Counted from the stretch's first letter, positions 8,025-17,150 are shown. The stretch is DNA of 64,000 bases from Sphingomonas sp. PP-F2F-G114-C0414 (GCF_003688595.1 NZ_RCWT01000009.1:868001-932000); one strand, 5' to 3'. Notes: a model not told the origin generated them from the letters alone. A program made the numbers and translations.

Positions 8025-9787
8025 TGGCGGAGGGCACGGCACCGTCGCTGCTCCGCGACGGCGTCGTACTGCTCGGGTTCGGTCTAATGTTCGTGCTGCT
8101 GTTCCGGCGGCTCGGGCTCGGGGCGACGCTGGGGTATCTCGTGGCGGGCGCGGTCGTCGGGCCGCATGTGCTGGGGCTAGTCGGCGATGCGGAGTCGAAG
8201 CTCGGCTTCGCCGAACTGGGCATCACGCTGCTGCTGTTCATCGTCGGGCTCGAGCTGAACCCGTCACGGCTGTGGAAGATGAAGGAGGAGATCTTCGGGT
8301 TGGGCCTTCTCCAGGTCGCGATCTGCGGCCTCGCGATCACCGCGATCGTCTGGGTCGGGGCGAAGTTCTCGCTTCCCGCCGCGCTTGCGCTCGGCCTGCC
8401 GCTCGCGCTGTCGTCGACCGCGCAGGTGCTGCCGATGTTGCGGTCTTCGGGGCGGATGCGCACCCCGTTCGGCGAACGTGCGTTCTCGATCCTTCTGTTC
8501 CAGGATCTCTCGATCGTCCCCCTGATCACGATCGTCGCCGCAATGAGCCGCAACCCTGCCGACGCGAATGCGCCTCCCGGCTGGCTGCTGGCGATCTATA
8601 CGGTGCTTGCGGTGGTCGGGCTCGTCGTTGCAGGGCGCTTCTTGCTCCGCCCGTTCTTCCGCCTCATCGGCAATCTCGGCGAGCGCGAGATGTTCGTGTT
8701 CGCCGGCCTCTTTACCGTCATCGCCAGCGCCGCGATCATGGAATGGCTCGGGCTGTCGACCGCGCTCGGTGCGTTCATCGCCGGCGTGATGCTCGCGGAC
8801 AGCCCGTATCGGCATGAACTCGAAGCCGATGTCGAGCCGTTCCGCTCGATCCTGCTCGGCCTGTTCTTCCTCGCGGTCGGCATGGTGCTCGACCTCAACG
8901 CGATCGCCGAGCGGCCGGTGTTCGTGATGGCGATGGCCGCCGCGCTGATCGCGACCAAGACCAGCGTGATCATGCTGATCGGCATGGCGTTCAAGATGAC
9001 GTGGCGGCAGGCGTTCGCGCTCGGGCTGTTGCTCAGCCAGGGCGGCGAGTTCGGCTTCGTGCTGTTCGCGCAGGCGCAGGCCGGGCTGCTGATCGAACCG
9101 CAGGCGGCCAGCCTGTTCGGCGCCATCATCACGCTGTCGATGGCGACGACGCCGTTCCTGATGGGGATCACCCGGCGCTTCCGCACCGAACCACTGGCGA
9201 AGAACCAGGAGCGCGACGGGCCCAAGACCGATGGCTCGAACGCGATCATCGTCGGCTATGGCCGGTTTGGGCAGACGGTCGGCCAGATGCTGCTGACGCA
9301 GGATATCCCGGTGACGCTGATCGATACCGATATCGAGATGATCGACATCGCCGGCGAGTTCGGCGCGAAGGTCTATTACGGCGACGGCACGCGGCTCGAC
9401 CTGTTGCGGCAGGCGGGGGCGGCGGAGGCCGAACTGATCTGCTTCTGCATGGATGGCGATCAGCTCGAACCCGACACGATTGAGGGCGTGCACGAGGCGT
9501 TCCCGAACGCCGCGATCTATGTCCGCGCGTTCGATCGGCGCGCGCTGGTCAAGCTGAAGAACACGTCGGCGCAGTATGTCATCCGCGAGGTGCTCGAATC
9601 GGCGGTGAAGATGGCGCGGCTGGCGATGGACGGGCTCGGCGTCGCGAGCGCGGATATCGACCGTGCGGAGGACATGTACCGCGCGCGTGACAAGGAGCGG
9701 TTGCAGCTCCAGATCGATTCGGGCGACATGCGCGCGGCGCGTGCCGAAACCGCCGAACGCTTTCCGTGGGGGAACGACGCGACATGA
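8024..9787 (+). CDS. CPA2-family monovalent cation:proton antiporter (KefB/YbaL type)
   Basis: This 587-residue protein has about 12 transmembrane helices (residues 10-400) of the Na+/H+ exchanger fold, including 'LGYLVAGAVVGPHVLGLV' and 'FAELGITLLLFIVGLEL'. A RCK/TrkA-N domain follows, with the Rossmann motif 'IIVGYGRFGQTVGQ', and no large TrkA-C domain. KefB/KefC and YbaL relatives exchange K+ for H+, gated by nucleotide or glutathione adducts, in the inner membrane. I set the start at the ATG overlapping the NifU-like stop; the frame is open upstream but that would overlap the previous gene by 150 bases. It also overlaps the DUF423 gene by ATGA. Confidence 0.92.
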   Translation: MAEGTAPSLLRDGVVLLGFGLMFVLLFRRLGLGATLGYLVAGAVVGPHVLGLVGDAESKLGFAELGITLLLFIVGLELNPSRLWKMKEEIFGLGLLQVAICGLAITAIVWVGAKFSLPAALALGLPLALSSTAQVLPMLRSSGRMRTPFGERAFSILLFQDLSIVPLITIVAAMSRNPADANAPPGWLLAIYTVLAVVGLVVAGRFLLRPFFRLIGNLGEREMFVFAGLFTVIASAAIMEWLGLSTALGAFIAGVMLADSPYRHELEADVEPFRSILLGLFFLAVGMVLDLNAIAERPVFVMAMAAALIATKTSVIMLIGMAFKMTWRQAFALGLLLSQGGEFGFVLFAQAQAGLLIEPQAASLFGAIITLSMATTPFLMGITRRFRTEPLAKNQERDGPKTDGSNAIIVGYGRFGQTVGQMLLTQDIPVTLIDTDIEMIDIAGEFGAKVYYGDGTRLDLLRQAGAAEAELICFCMDGDQLEPDTIEGVHEAFPNAAIYVRAFDRRALVKLKNTSAQYVIREVLESAVKMARLAMDGLGVASADIDRAEDMYRARDKERLQLQIDSGDMRAARAETAERFPWGNDAT

Positions 9788-10113
9788 TACTCGTCATACT
9801 GGCCGCCTTGTCGGGCGCGATCGCGGTCGCGGCTGGAGCATTCGGGGCGCACGGCGCGAGTGGCTCCGCGGCGGAGTGGTTGAAGACCGGCGCGCAGTAT
9901 CAGCTCGTCCACGTCGTGGCGGCGCTGGTTGCGGTGCGGATGGAGGCGCGCGGGCCGGCGTGGCTGTTCGTGATCGGCGCGGCGATCTTCGCGCTGACGC
10001 TGTACGCGATGGCGCTGGGCGCGCCGCGCTGGTTCGGCGCAATTACGCCGATCGGTGGCGCGCTGCTGATCGGCGGGTGGTTGTGGCTGGCTTGGAGTGC
10101 GGCTCGCCCCTAG
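9784..10113 (+). CDS. DUF423 family membrane protein
   Basis: A 109-residue inner-membrane protein with four predicted helices. The DUF423 hallmarks are the N-terminal 'GAIAVAAGAFGAHG' and 'GAQYQLVHVVAALV' segments, followed by 'ITPIGGALLIGGWLWLAW'. Function is unknown; relatives are YwdK-like proteins of bacteria. Its ATG overlaps the antiporter stop codon, so it is the last gene of the cvpA/nifU-like/antiporter run, and a family A palindrome immediately follows and may act as terminator. Confidence 0.9.
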   Translation: MILVILAALSGAIAVAAGAFGAHGASGSAAEWLKTGAQYQLVHVVAALVAVRMEARGPAWLFVIGAAIFALTLYAMALGAPRWFGAITPIGGALLIGGWLWLAWSAARP

Positions 10114-10119
10114 CAGAAT

Positions 10120-10174
10120 TGTTTCCCCGCGAAGGCGGGGACCCAGTCTGGGCACCCGCCTTCGCGGGTGAACA
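10120..10174. repeat. Palindromic repeat, family A
   Basis: Same 55-bp palindrome as at 5641, with centre CCCAGTCTGGG. It lies between two convergent genes (DUF423 and DUF2256), where a bidirectional hairpin terminator would be useful. Confidence 0.85.
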
Positions 10175-10197
10175 AACTTCTTTCTGGTTCTCGGGTG

Positions 10198-10338
10198 CTA
10201 CCGCTTCTTCCGGCACGCGTCCGAACAATAGATCACGCTGTCCCAGTCTCGAGCCCACTTCTTCCGCCACGTAAACGGCCGTTCGCATGCCGGACACACC
10301 TTGGTCGGCAGGTTCTGCTTGGCGACACCGTTGGGCAT
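10198..10338 (-). CDS. DUF2256 zinc-ribbon-like small protein
   Basis: A 46-residue gene that is easily missed because of its size. The product has two CxxC-like pairs, '[16 protein letters not shown]' and '[10 protein letters not shown]', which is the complete DUF2256 pattern and implies a small zinc-binding module. The ATG overlaps the aroB stop codon (TGATG read on the minus strand), so it is translationally coupled to aroB. The role is unknown; relatives are often encoded near photolyase/cryptochrome genes, which is not the case here. The motif and coupling make the gene quite secure. Confidence 0.85.
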   Translation of the reverse strand: MPNGVAKQNLPTKVCPACERPFTWRKKWARDWDSVIYCSDACRKKR

Positions 10339-11438
10339 CAGCGGGGCTGCGCGTCGAGGAAGGTTTCGACGTCCCCGAGGTCGACCGTCTTGTCGAGATA
10401 CGTCTGGCCGATCCCGCGCGCGAGCAGGAAGGGGAGAGTGCCCGCCGCCATCTTCTTATCGTGCCGCATGTGATCGACGAGCCGCGCACCGCTCGCGCCG
10501 ATCTTCGCGGCCGCGAGACCGTCGGGAAGCCCGACGTCGCGCAAGTGCGCTGCAACGCGCTCCGCGACCTGAACCGAGCAAATCCCTTGGGCTGCCGAAA
10601 ACCCGAACGCCAGCGAACAACCCGCCGCGACGCCCTCGCCGTGGATCAGCGCCTGCGAGAACCCGGTCTCCGCCTCCAGCGCATGGCCGAACGTATGCCC
10701 GAGATTGAGCAGAGCACGCGTCCCGTTCGTCTCATGCTCGTCCGCCGCGACGATCCGCGCCTTGGCCGAAACGCTGTGCGCGATCGCGTACTCACGCAGG
10801 CGGATGTCGCCCGCGAGCAAAGCAGCGCCGTTGGCTTCACACCATTCGAAGAACACGAAGTCGTCGATCAGGCCGTATTTCACGACCTCGGCGTAACCCG
10901 CGCGCAACTCACGGATCGGCAGCGTGTCGAGCACCTGCGGGTCGATCAGCACCATCACCGGCTGATGAAACGCGCCGATCAAATTCTTGCCGGCCTTCGT
11001 GTTGATCGCGGTCTTGCCGCCAACCGAGCTGTCGACCTGCGCGAGCAGCGACGTCGGGATCTGCACGAAGTTGCACCCGCGCTTCAGGATCGAGCAGGCG
11101 AACCCGACCAGGTCACCCATCACGCCCCCACCGAGCGCAACGACATGATCGCCGCGCTCGACGCCGAGTTCGAGCAGCCGGTCGCACAGCATCTCCAGCG
11201 TCGCCCAGCTCTTGCTGCCTTCGCCGGGGGCCAACACGATCGCCTCCGACGCGATCCCCGCCGCAGTCAGCGACGCCTGCAACGTCGCGAGGTGGACCGA
11301 CAAATTCTCGTCGGTGACGATCGCCACCCGCCGGCCCTTCGCAAGCGGCGCAAGGAACTCACCCGCCCGCGCGAGAATCCCCGCTTCGATATGGATCGGG
11401 TAGGTCCGCGACCCCAGTTCGACAATAACGGTCTTCAT
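10338..11438 (-). CDS. aroB: 3-dehydroquinate synthase
   Basis: The 366-residue enzyme converts DAHP to 3-dehydroquinate, the second step of the shikimate pathway, using NAD+ and a divalent metal in the cytosol. Signature segments are '[12 protein letters not shown]', the nucleotide-binding '[21 protein letters not shown]', '[21 protein letters not shown]' and '[15 protein letters not shown]', followed by metal-ligand regions '[13 protein letters not shown]' and '[11 protein letters not shown]'. Length is normal for the family. Its ATG overlaps the aroK stop (ATGA), giving an aroK-aroB-DUF2256 operon. Confidence 0.97.
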   Translation of the reverse strand: MKTVIVELGSRTYPIHIEAGILARAGEFLAPLAKGRRVAIVTDENLSVHLATLQASLTAAGIASEAIVLAPGEGSKSWATLEMLCDRLLELGVERGDHVVALGGGVMGDLVGFACSILKRGCNFVQIPTSLLAQVDSSVGGKTAINTKAGKNLIGAFHQPVMVLIDPQVLDTLPIRELRAGYAEVVKYGLIDDFVFFEWCEANGAALLAGDIRLREYAIAHSVSAKARIVAADEHETNGTRALLNLGHTFGHALEAETGFSQALIHGEGVAAGCSLAFGFSAAQGICSVQVAERVAAHLRDVGLPDGLAAAKIGASGARLVDHMRHDKKMAAGTLPFLLARGIGQTYLDKTVDLGDVETFLDAQPR

Positions 11439-11998
11439 CGGCCAAGCGCTCTCAGGATAGCGGCGACGGTCGCTTCGTGCGGCGTCTTGTTGCTGACAAT
11501 ATGGATGTGCGCCTGCGCGTAGATCGGGTTGCGCACGCGCGCCAGTTCGGTGAGCACCTTCCCCGCATCGCGGTTGCGGAGCAGCGGGCGGCTGTCGCGC
11601 CGGCCCACGCGTTCCACCAGGATGTCGGGGTGCGCGCTGAGCCAGACCGACACCGTATCGCGCAGGATCAGCGCGCGCGTGTCGTCGTTGATGAACGCGC
11701 CGCCACCGGTCGCGATGACCTTCGGCGTGCCGTCGATCAGCCGTGCGATCACGCGGCGTTCGCCATCACGGAAATACTCTTCACCGTATTTCGCGAAAAT
11801 CTCGGCGACGGTCATCCCCGACGCGGCCTCGATCTCGTGATCGGCGTCGACGAACGGCAGGTTCATGCGCAGCGCAAGGCGGCGGCCAACGGTCGTCTTG
11901 CCGACGCCCATCAGCCCGACGAGCACGATCGGGCGATCGATCGGGGCAGGGCGACGACTGCCCGAGGGCCCGCCTGAAGGGTTGTGGCTTTGCAACAT
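11435..11998 (-). CDS. aroK: Shikimate kinase
   Basis: A 187-residue P-loop kinase that phosphorylates shikimate at the 3-hydroxyl with ATP. Walker A is 'GLMGVGKTTVGRRLA', the shikimate-binding DxD region is 'FVDADHEIE', and other conserved stretches are 'FRDGERRVIARL', 'VIATGGGAFI' and the lid region 'RDSRPLLRN'. I set the start at the ATG at 11998; the frame extends to 12070 but those residues are poor and would approach the divergent small membrane gene. It leads the aroK-aroB-DUF2256 operon. Confidence 0.95.
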   Translation of the reverse strand: MLQSHNPSGGPSGSRRPAPIDRPIVLVGLMGVGKTTVGRRLALRMNLPFVDADHEIEAASGMTVAEIFAKYGEEYFRDGERRVIARLIDGTPKVIATGGGAFINDDTRALILRDTVSVWLSAHPDILVERVGRRDSRPLLRNRDAGKVLTELARVRNPIYAQAHIHIVSNKTPHEATVAAILRALGR

Positions 11999-12099
11999 CG
12001 TAGCCCGCGCTATACAGCGGCTCCGCGCGAGGGCAAAAGCTCTTGGCGCGCGATTTTCTGCCCCGTTCACTACCCCTGTCCACTACAAGGTTACGTCGT

Positions 12100-12234
12100 A
12101 TGTCCCGTTTCATCGTCTCGGTCGTCGTCGTTCTTGTGGTCGTGGTCGGCGGCCTGTTCCTGCTGGCGGGCCGCGCGACGGAACGTCCGCAGAGCCACGT
12201 CGAAAAGGCCGTGACGCTTGCGAACCTCTCTTAA
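12100..12234 (+). CDS. Small single-pass membrane protein, 44 aa
   Basis: The product starts MSRFIVSVVVVLVVVVGGLF and is one hydrophobic helix (residues 4-23) followed by a short polar tail ending 'EKAVTLANLS'. Its last 17 bases overlap the start of the next gene, which implies translational coupling. This arrangement suggests a partner role for the large secreted protein encoded downstream. No known family; the overlap and clean start support it. Confidence 0.6.
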   Translation: MSRFIVSVVVVLVVVVGGLFLLAGRATERPQSHVEKAVTLANLS

Positions 12235-14065
12235 GGCAACGCTGGCGGCGGCCGTCGCCGTCGGGGCGCTCGTCGCGCTGGCACCCGCGATCGGCCAGGA
12301 TCGCCCCGAATCGATCCTGCCGCCGGGCTTTGGCGATGCGACCCCGTCGCCGGCCCCCGCGTCGCGACCGAACGCGCCTGCAAACGCACCGCAACCGACG
12401 CGCCCGACTACGCCTACGCAATCATCGCCCTCCTCATCGACACCCCCATCGCCCTCCAGCGCGATGATCCAGCCGCTGCCGTCGACGACGCCGGACGGGC
12501 TACCGGTTCCACCACCCGTCGCCACGCCCGCACCGGTCGATCCGAGCGTGCTCGCGCGCTACGAGATGCCCGAATCCGCGCGGCGTTCGCTCGAGACGGT
12601 CGGACCGGTCACCGCGAGCGAGGGCGGGCTGGAGACGGATGCGTTCGGCGATGCCGATGGCCAGTATGTCGAGACGCTGATGCGCCGGCTGACCGCGCCG
12701 CTGCCGTCGCGGTGGATGTCGATCCTGCTGCGGCGCGCGCTGGTGTCGCATGTCGATACGCCGAGCCATACCAACGGCGCGGACTTCGCCGCCGAGCGGG
12801 CGTGGCTGTTGTTGCGGATGGGCGAATCGGTTGCCGCGCGGGCGGTCACGCAGAACGTCGATACCTTCAACTACACGCCCAAGCTGTATCAGGTCGCGAT
12901 GAACGCGTCGCTGGCGACCGGCGATCCTGCCGGGTTCTGCCCGCTGGTTCCCGGCGCGATGCGCTATGCCCCGTCGCGCGGCTGGACGATGGCGCAGGCG
13001 ATATGCGCCGGGCTGTCGGGCAATCCGGCGCAGGCCACCCCGCTGATCGCGACCGCCAAGCGCCGCAACGTCGCCAGTGGCGTCGACATGCTGCTGGCGC
13101 AGAAGGTCGTCGGTGCCGGGGCGCAGGGGCGTCAGGCGGTGACGATCGAATGGGACGGCGTCGATCAGCTGACCGCCTGGCGGTTCGGGCTGGCGATGGC
13201 GACCGGCGTTGCGGTGCCCGACGAGCTCTATGCGAGCGCCGGGCCGCAGGTGCGATACTGGCAGGCGCTCTCGCCGTCGGTCGCGCTGGGTGACCGGCTG
13301 GCGCCTGCCGAGGCGGCGGCGGGGCAGGGCGTGCTGTCCAGCGCCGCGCTGGTCGACCTGTATGCGGCGACCGCGACCGACGACGACGCGCAGAGCGGCG
13401 CGAGCGCGACGGCGAACGATCTCCAGACCGCCTATGCCGATCGCAACGCCGAGACGCGGCTGACCGCGCTGCGTCAGTTGTGGGGCGTCAAGGACGCGGA
13501 ACCTGCCTATGCGCGGCTGGTGCTGACCGCGCGGGCGGCGGCGCGGATCGACCCGACCTCGGGCAAGGCGGACGCCGATCATCTGGTCGCGTCGATGCTG
13601 ACCGCCGGGCTCGACCGGACCGCGGCGCGCTGGCTCGGTACGGTGCCGAGCGGCAGCGACGCCTGGGCGATGATCGTGCTGAGCGATCCCGATGCATATC
13701 GCCGTCTGAGTTACGCCGACCTTGCCTCCTATTCGGGCGGCGCGGGCGATTCGGCGTTGAAGCAGCGGATGCTGTTCGCGGGTCTAGCCGGGATGGGCCG
13801 GCTTTCGCAGAGCGACATCGAGCGCGCCGCGCAGACACTCGGCGTGCGGATCGGTGCCGCCAATGCTTGGACGCGCGCGCTGGATCGTGCCGCGCGCGAC
13901 GGTCAGGCGGGGACAGTCGTCCTGCTCGCGGCGATCGGCATGCAGGCGCCGAACTGGAAGGGTATCCCGCCCGAGGCGCTCTACCGGATCGTCGGTGCGC
14001 TGCGCGCGGTCGGGCTCGACGGCGAAGCGCGGATGATCGCGGCCGAGGCGATCGCGCGGGCGTGA
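12218..14065 (+). CDS. Large secreted or periplasmic protein of unknown function, 615 aa
   Basis: The start is a TTG inside the preceding small gene and gives a clear signal peptide (MRTSLKATLAAAVAVGAL, cleavage near residue 26). A Pro/Ser/Thr-rich linker occupies about residues 37-110 (for example PSPAPASRPNAPANAPQP). The rest is Ala- and Leu-rich helical repeats resembling an alpha solenoid, with no enzyme motif. It overlaps xerD by GTGA, so it is made with this recombinase. I do not recognise a named family; an envelope scaffold or adaptor role is plausible by architecture alone. Confidence 0.8.
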   Translation: MRTSLKATLAAAVAVGALVALAPAIGQDRPESILPPGFGDATPSPAPASRPNAPANAPQPTRPTTPTQSSPSSSTPPSPSSAMIQPLPSTTPDGLPVPPPVATPAPVDPSVLARYEMPESARRSLETVGPVTASEGGLETDAFGDADGQYVETLMRRLTAPLPSRWMSILLRRALVSHVDTPSHTNGADFAAERAWLLLRMGESVAARAVTQNVDTFNYTPKLYQVAMNASLATGDPAGFCPLVPGAMRYAPSRGWTMAQAICAGLSGNPAQATPLIATAKRRNVASGVDMLLAQKVVGAGAQGRQAVTIEWDGVDQLTAWRFGLAMATGVAVPDELYASAGPQVRYWQALSPSVALGDRLAPAEAAAGQGVLSSAALVDLYAATATDDDAQSGASATANDLQTAYADRNAETRLTALRQLWGVKDAEPAYARLVLTARAAARIDPTSGKADADHLVASMLTAGLDRTAARWLGTVPSGSDAWAMIVLSDPDAYRRLSYADLASYSGGAGDSALKQRMLFAGLAGMGRLSQSDIERAAQTLGVRIGAANAWTRALDRAARDGQAGTVVLLAAIGMQAPNWKGIPPEALYRIVGALRAVGLDGEARMIAAEAIARA

Positions 14066-14961
14066 CGCACGGTCGGGATCGCGCGCTGATCGATCGCTTC
14101 CTGGAAATGATGACGGCGGAGGCCGGCGCGGCAGCGAACACCGTCGCGGCGTATCGCAGCGACCTGTCGCTAGCGTCGCAGGCACTCGAAGGCGGCCTAG
14201 TCGAGGCGAATGCGGATGCGCTGGCGACGCTCGCGGGCGAATGGTCCGCGCTGTCGAACGCGACGGTCGGGCGGAAGTCTGCGTCGCTCCGGCGTTTCTT
14301 CGCGTTCCTTGCCGACGAGGGCCACCGTCCCGACGATCCCGGCAACGCGCTCCCTCGGCCGGGCACCGTCCGCGCGTTGCCCAGGATATTGAGTCACGCC
14401 GATGTCGACCGGCTGTTCGCGGCGATCGCCGAACGGGCAGCGCGCGATCCGCTCGATCCCAACGACCTGCGCCTGTCCGCGCTGTTCGAACTGCTCTACG
14501 GCTCCGGACTGCGCGCGACCGAGCTGGTCAGCCTGCCGCGCAACGCGGTCCATCCCGATCGGCCGTTCCTGATCCTGCGCGGCAAGGGCGGGCGCGAGCG
14601 TCTCGTCCCGATCTCCGACCGTGCGCGAGCCGCCGTGGCGCTGTGGCGGACTCATGTCGCGACCGATCGCGCTTGGCTGTTTCCGTCGGGCAAGGGGCAC
14701 CTCTCGCGCATCCGGCTGTACCAGATCGTCAAGGCGCTCGCCGCCGAAGCCGGCATTCCCCCCGACCGCGTCAGCCCCCACGTCCTGCGCCATGCGTTCG
14801 CGACGCACCTGCTCGCCGGCGGTGCCGACCTGCGCGCGCTGCAATCGATGCTCGGTCATGCCGATATCGCGACGACGGAGATCTACACGCACGTCGATTC
14901 GAGCCGCCTCGTCGAGCTCGTCAACACGCATCACCCCCTTGCGGATATGCCGCCGCGCTGA
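14062..14961 (+). CDS. xerD: Tyrosine recombinase XerD
   Basis: A 299-residue site-specific tyrosine recombinase, normal length for XerC/XerD. The N-terminal SAM-like core-binding domain spans about residues 5-90. The catalytic domain holds Arg151 (YGSGLRATEL), Lys175 (GKGGRERLVP), His240 and Arg243 (HVLRHAFATHLL), His266 (LGHADIATTE) and the nucleophile Tyr275 (IYTHVD). With XerC it resolves chromosome dimers at dif. GTG start overlaps the preceding gene. The neighbourhood (aro genes, accA) is the usual chromosomal xerD setting in alphaproteobacteria, so this is a housekeeping copy, not a mobile integrase. Confidence 0.95.
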   Translation: MTHGRDRALIDRFLEMMTAEAGAAANTVAAYRSDLSLASQALEGGLVEANADALATLAGEWSALSNATVGRKSASLRRFFAFLADEGHRPDDPGNALPRPGTVRALPRILSHADVDRLFAAIAERAARDPLDPNDLRLSALFELLYGSGLRATELVSLPRNAVHPDRPFLILRGKGGRERLVPISDRARAAVALWRTHVATDRAWLFPSGKGHLSRIRLYQIVKALAAEAGIPPDRVSPHVLRHAFATHLLAGGADLRALQSMLGHADIATTEIYTHVDSSRLVELVNTHHPLADMPPR

Positions 14962-15014
14962 CGCGAACAGGGCGGCGCGTTGACGCGGACGGCGCCGCGC
15001 CGTAACCGCCGCAC

Positions 15015-15962
15015 ATGCCTAGCTTCCTCGACTTCGAGAAACCGATCGCCGAACTCCAGGGCCGGATCGACGAACTCCGCGACACCGCCGCCGAAGGCAG
15101 CGTCGACCTGTCGGTCGATATCGCCCGTCTGCAAGCCAAGTCCGACAAGCTGCTGAAGGACACCTTCGCGCGGCTGACTCCGTGGCAGAAGACGCAGGTC
15201 GCGCGCCATCCCGAGCGCCCGCACTTCAAGGATTACGTCGCCGCGCTGTTCGACGAGTTCGTGCCGCTCGCGGGTGACCGCGCATTTGGCGACGACCAGG
15301 CGATCATCGGCGGCTTCGCGACGTTCCGGGGCCGCAAGATCATGGTGCTCGGCCACGAAAAGGGCGACGACACCGCCAGCCGCCTCCGTCACAATTTCGG
15401 CATGGGCAAGCCCGAGGGCTACCGGAAAGCGATCCGCCTGGTCGAACTCGCCAACCGGTTCGGCCTGCCGATCGTCACGTTGGTCGACACCTCGGGCGCG
15501 TTCCCCGGTATCCAGGCCGAAGAACGCGGTCAGGCCGAGGCGATCGCCCGCTCGACCGAAGCGTGCCTCAACGCCGGCGTGCCGATCGTCGCGGTGATCG
15601 TCGGCGAGGGCGGTTCGGGTGGCGCGGTCGCACTCGCCGCGGGCAACCGCGTGCTGATGTTCGAGCATGCCGTCTATTCGGTGATCAGCCCTGAAGGCTG
15701 CGCGTCGATCCTGTGGCGCACCTCCGACAAGGCCCCCGAGGCCGCCGAAGCGATGCGGATCACCGCACAGGACCTCAAGGCGTTCGGCGTCATCGACGAT
15801 ATCGTTGCCGAGCCGCTCGGCGGCGCGCACCGCGACTCGGCGGTAGCGATCGAGTCGCTCGGCAATGCGGTGTCGTCCGCGCTGGCCGAGCTGGCGCCGC
15901 TCGCGCCTGCCGACCTCCGCACGGATCGCCAGGCGAAGTTCCTCAAGATGGGCCGCCTCTGA
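15015..15962 (+). CDS. accA: Acetyl-CoA carboxylase carboxyltransferase subunit alpha
   Basis: The 315-residue subunit transfers the carboxyl group from biotin to acetyl-CoA, forming malonyl-CoA with AccD; this is the first committed step of fatty-acid synthesis. The N-terminal helical region ([20 protein letters not shown]) precedes the crotonase-fold core with '[18 protein letters not shown]', '[13 protein letters not shown]' and '[20 protein letters not shown]'. '[10 protein letters not shown]' and '[14 protein letters not shown]' form the active-site floor. It is followed by a strong bidirectional terminator at 16005. Confidence 0.97.
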   Translation: MPSFLDFEKPIAELQGRIDELRDTAAEGSVDLSVDIARLQAKSDKLLKDTFARLTPWQKTQVARHPERPHFKDYVAALFDEFVPLAGDRAFGDDQAIIGGFATFRGRKIMVLGHEKGDDTASRLRHNFGMGKPEGYRKAIRLVELANRFGLPIVTLVDTSGAFPGIQAEERGQAEAIARSTEACLNAGVPIVAVIVGEGGSGGAVALAAGNRVLMFEHAVYSVISPEGCASILWRTSDKAPEAAEAMRITAQDLKAFGVIDDIVAEPLGGAHRDSAVAIESLGNAVSSALAELAPLAPADLRTDRQAKFLKMGRL

Positions 15963-16004
15963 CGCGGTCGCTCGCCCGGCGACACTTCGCCCAACAGCGC
16001 AACG

Positions 16005-16042
16005 AAAAAGGGCGGCGAAACCGAAGTTTCGCCGCCCTTTTT
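16005..16042. terminator. Bidirectional intrinsic terminator
   Basis: A perfect 17-bp stem (AAAAAGGGCGGCGAAAC paired with GTTTCGCCGCCCTTTTT) with a CGAA tetraloop. The T-run on each strand lets it end both accA and the convergent Flp pilin gene. Confidence 0.9.
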
Positions 16043-16063
16043 CGTACGCTACTGGTAACTCGA

Positions 16064-16249
16064 TTACGTGGTCGAGGTGTTCAGCTTGGTCGAGACGTTG
16101 TTGAACGTCTTGTTCAGGCTGTTACCCAGGCCCTGCATCGCAGCGATGGCGGCGACGGCGATCAGCGCGGCGATCAGGCCGTACTCGATTGCGGTTGCGC
16201 CCTTGGAGTTCTTGAAAAACTTGCGGATCGTCTTCATTCCGGTCTCCAT
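16064..16249 (-). CDS. Flp family type IVb pilin
   Basis: A 61-residue prepilin. The N-terminal leader 'KTIRKFFKNSKG' is followed by the hydrophobic stalk 'ATAIEYGLIAALIAVAAIAA', with the Glu-Tyr pair typical of Flp pilins, where the Tad prepilin peptidase cuts before the hydrophobic stretch. The small C-terminal part is Asn/Thr/Ser-rich. It would assemble into an Flp pilus used for surface attachment. A second paralogue lies 150 bp upstream on the same strand; no Tad assembly gene is seen in this window. Confidence 0.92.
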   Translation of the reverse strand: METGMKTIRKFFKNSKGATAIEYGLIAALIAVAAIAAMQGLGNSLNKTFNNVSTKLNTSTT

Positions 16250-16397
16250 TGTTGGATTGCTTCAGTGTCACCCGGCTGGCCGGATGGACCGGAACAGCGC
16301 ATCGACAGATACAAGTGTCTGGTTGAGAAAGGTTTAAGGTCGCGATCGATAGTTTTGGCGGTGCCGATACTTAGTGCGCGCGATGGCGCCCCGCGGG

Positions 16398-16601
16398 TCA
16401 GCGCGCCTGCGAAACCTTGGCATCGACCGTGTTCCACATGCCGATCGTCGAGCCCGCCATGGCGGACAGCCCGACGATCATCGCGATCACCACGAGACCC
16501 AGGATCAGGCCATATTCGATTGCCGTCGCGCCGCGTGAATCGCGGACGATGCTAACGACGGTGCGGGGCACCCGGTTCGATCTGGACGACAGGAAACGCA
16601 T
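16398..16601 (-). CDS. Flp family type IVb pilin, second copy
   Basis: This 67-residue paralogue has the same prepilin layout: a longer basic leader (SRSNRVPRTVVSIVRDSRG), then 'ATAIEYGLILGLVVIAMIVG' and a short tail. The core is conserved with the copy at 16064, but the leader and tail differ, so the two may have distinct roles, for example a major and a minor pilin. It is divergent from the NUDIX gene, 31 bp away. Confidence 0.9.
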   Translation of the reverse strand: MRFLSSRSNRVPRTVVSIVRDSRGATAIEYGLILGLVVIAMIVGLSAMAGSTIGMWNTVDAKVSQAR

Positions 16602-16632
16602 GCTCGCACGTGTAGGCGTAGGAGATTAAAGA

Positions 16633-17055
16633 ATGACCAACGACGACAGTGTTCCCGCGAGATTGTTGCCCGTGGTGGCTGCGGCGCTCGTCGACCTGGA
16701 GGGGCGGGTGCTGCTCCAGCAACGGCCCGAGGGAAAGTCGCTCGCCGGCCTCTGGGAATTTCCCGGCGGCAAGGTCGAACCGGGGGAGACGCCCGAAGCG
16801 GCGTTGATTCGCGAACTCGAGGAGGAACTCGGGATCGCGGTCCCGCACGCCTGCCTCGCCCCGGCGACGTTCGCGAGTGCACCGCTGGGCGATCGCCACC
16901 TGCTGTTGCTGCTGTACGTGACGCGCAAGTGGAGCGGTGTCCCGCGCGCGCTCGAAGCGACCGCGTTGCGCTGGGTGAGGCCGGTCGAGATGCACGCGCT
17001 GGCGATGCCGCCCGCCGACCGTCCGCTGATCGGCCTGCTCGACGCGCTGATCTGA
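16633..17055 (+). CDS. mutT: NUDIX hydrolase, 8-oxo-dGTP diphosphatase (MutT-like)
   Basis: A 140-residue NUDIX enzyme. The Nudix box runs from 'GGKVEPGETPEAALIRELEE' into 'ELGI', giving the GX5EX7REUXEEXGU pattern that binds Mg2+. The substrate-side start 'VVAAALVDLEGRVLLQQRPE' is typical of MutT. It hydrolyses 8-oxo-dGTP to the monophosphate and so prevents AT-to-CG transversions; other NTP substrates are possible. The gene stands alone between the divergent pilin gene and convergent kdgT. Confidence 0.88.
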   Translation: MTNDDSVPARLLPVVAAALVDLEGRVLLQQRPEGKSLAGLWEFPGGKVEPGETPEAALIRELEEELGIAVPHACLAPATFASAPLGDRHLLLLLYVTRKWSGVPRALEATALRWVRPVEMHALAMPPADRPLIGLLDALI

Positions 17056-17150
17056 CTCGGCGATCCGGCCAGCCGCAACTGCGATCGGGGCTGCAACCGC
17101 TGGGCAAACGTCCCTGCCGTCGTATGGCGTCCGACCGACCCGGGGGACGT

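Noticed and set aside
11999..12070. N-terminal extension of aroK
   Set aside because: The extra 24 residues are not conserved-looking; the ATG at 11998 gives a normal kinase start.
14062..14961. xerD as the integrase of a mobile element
   Set aside because: Length, catalytic set and neighbourhood fit the chromosomal dimer-resolution enzyme, and no attachment site or cargo is next to it.
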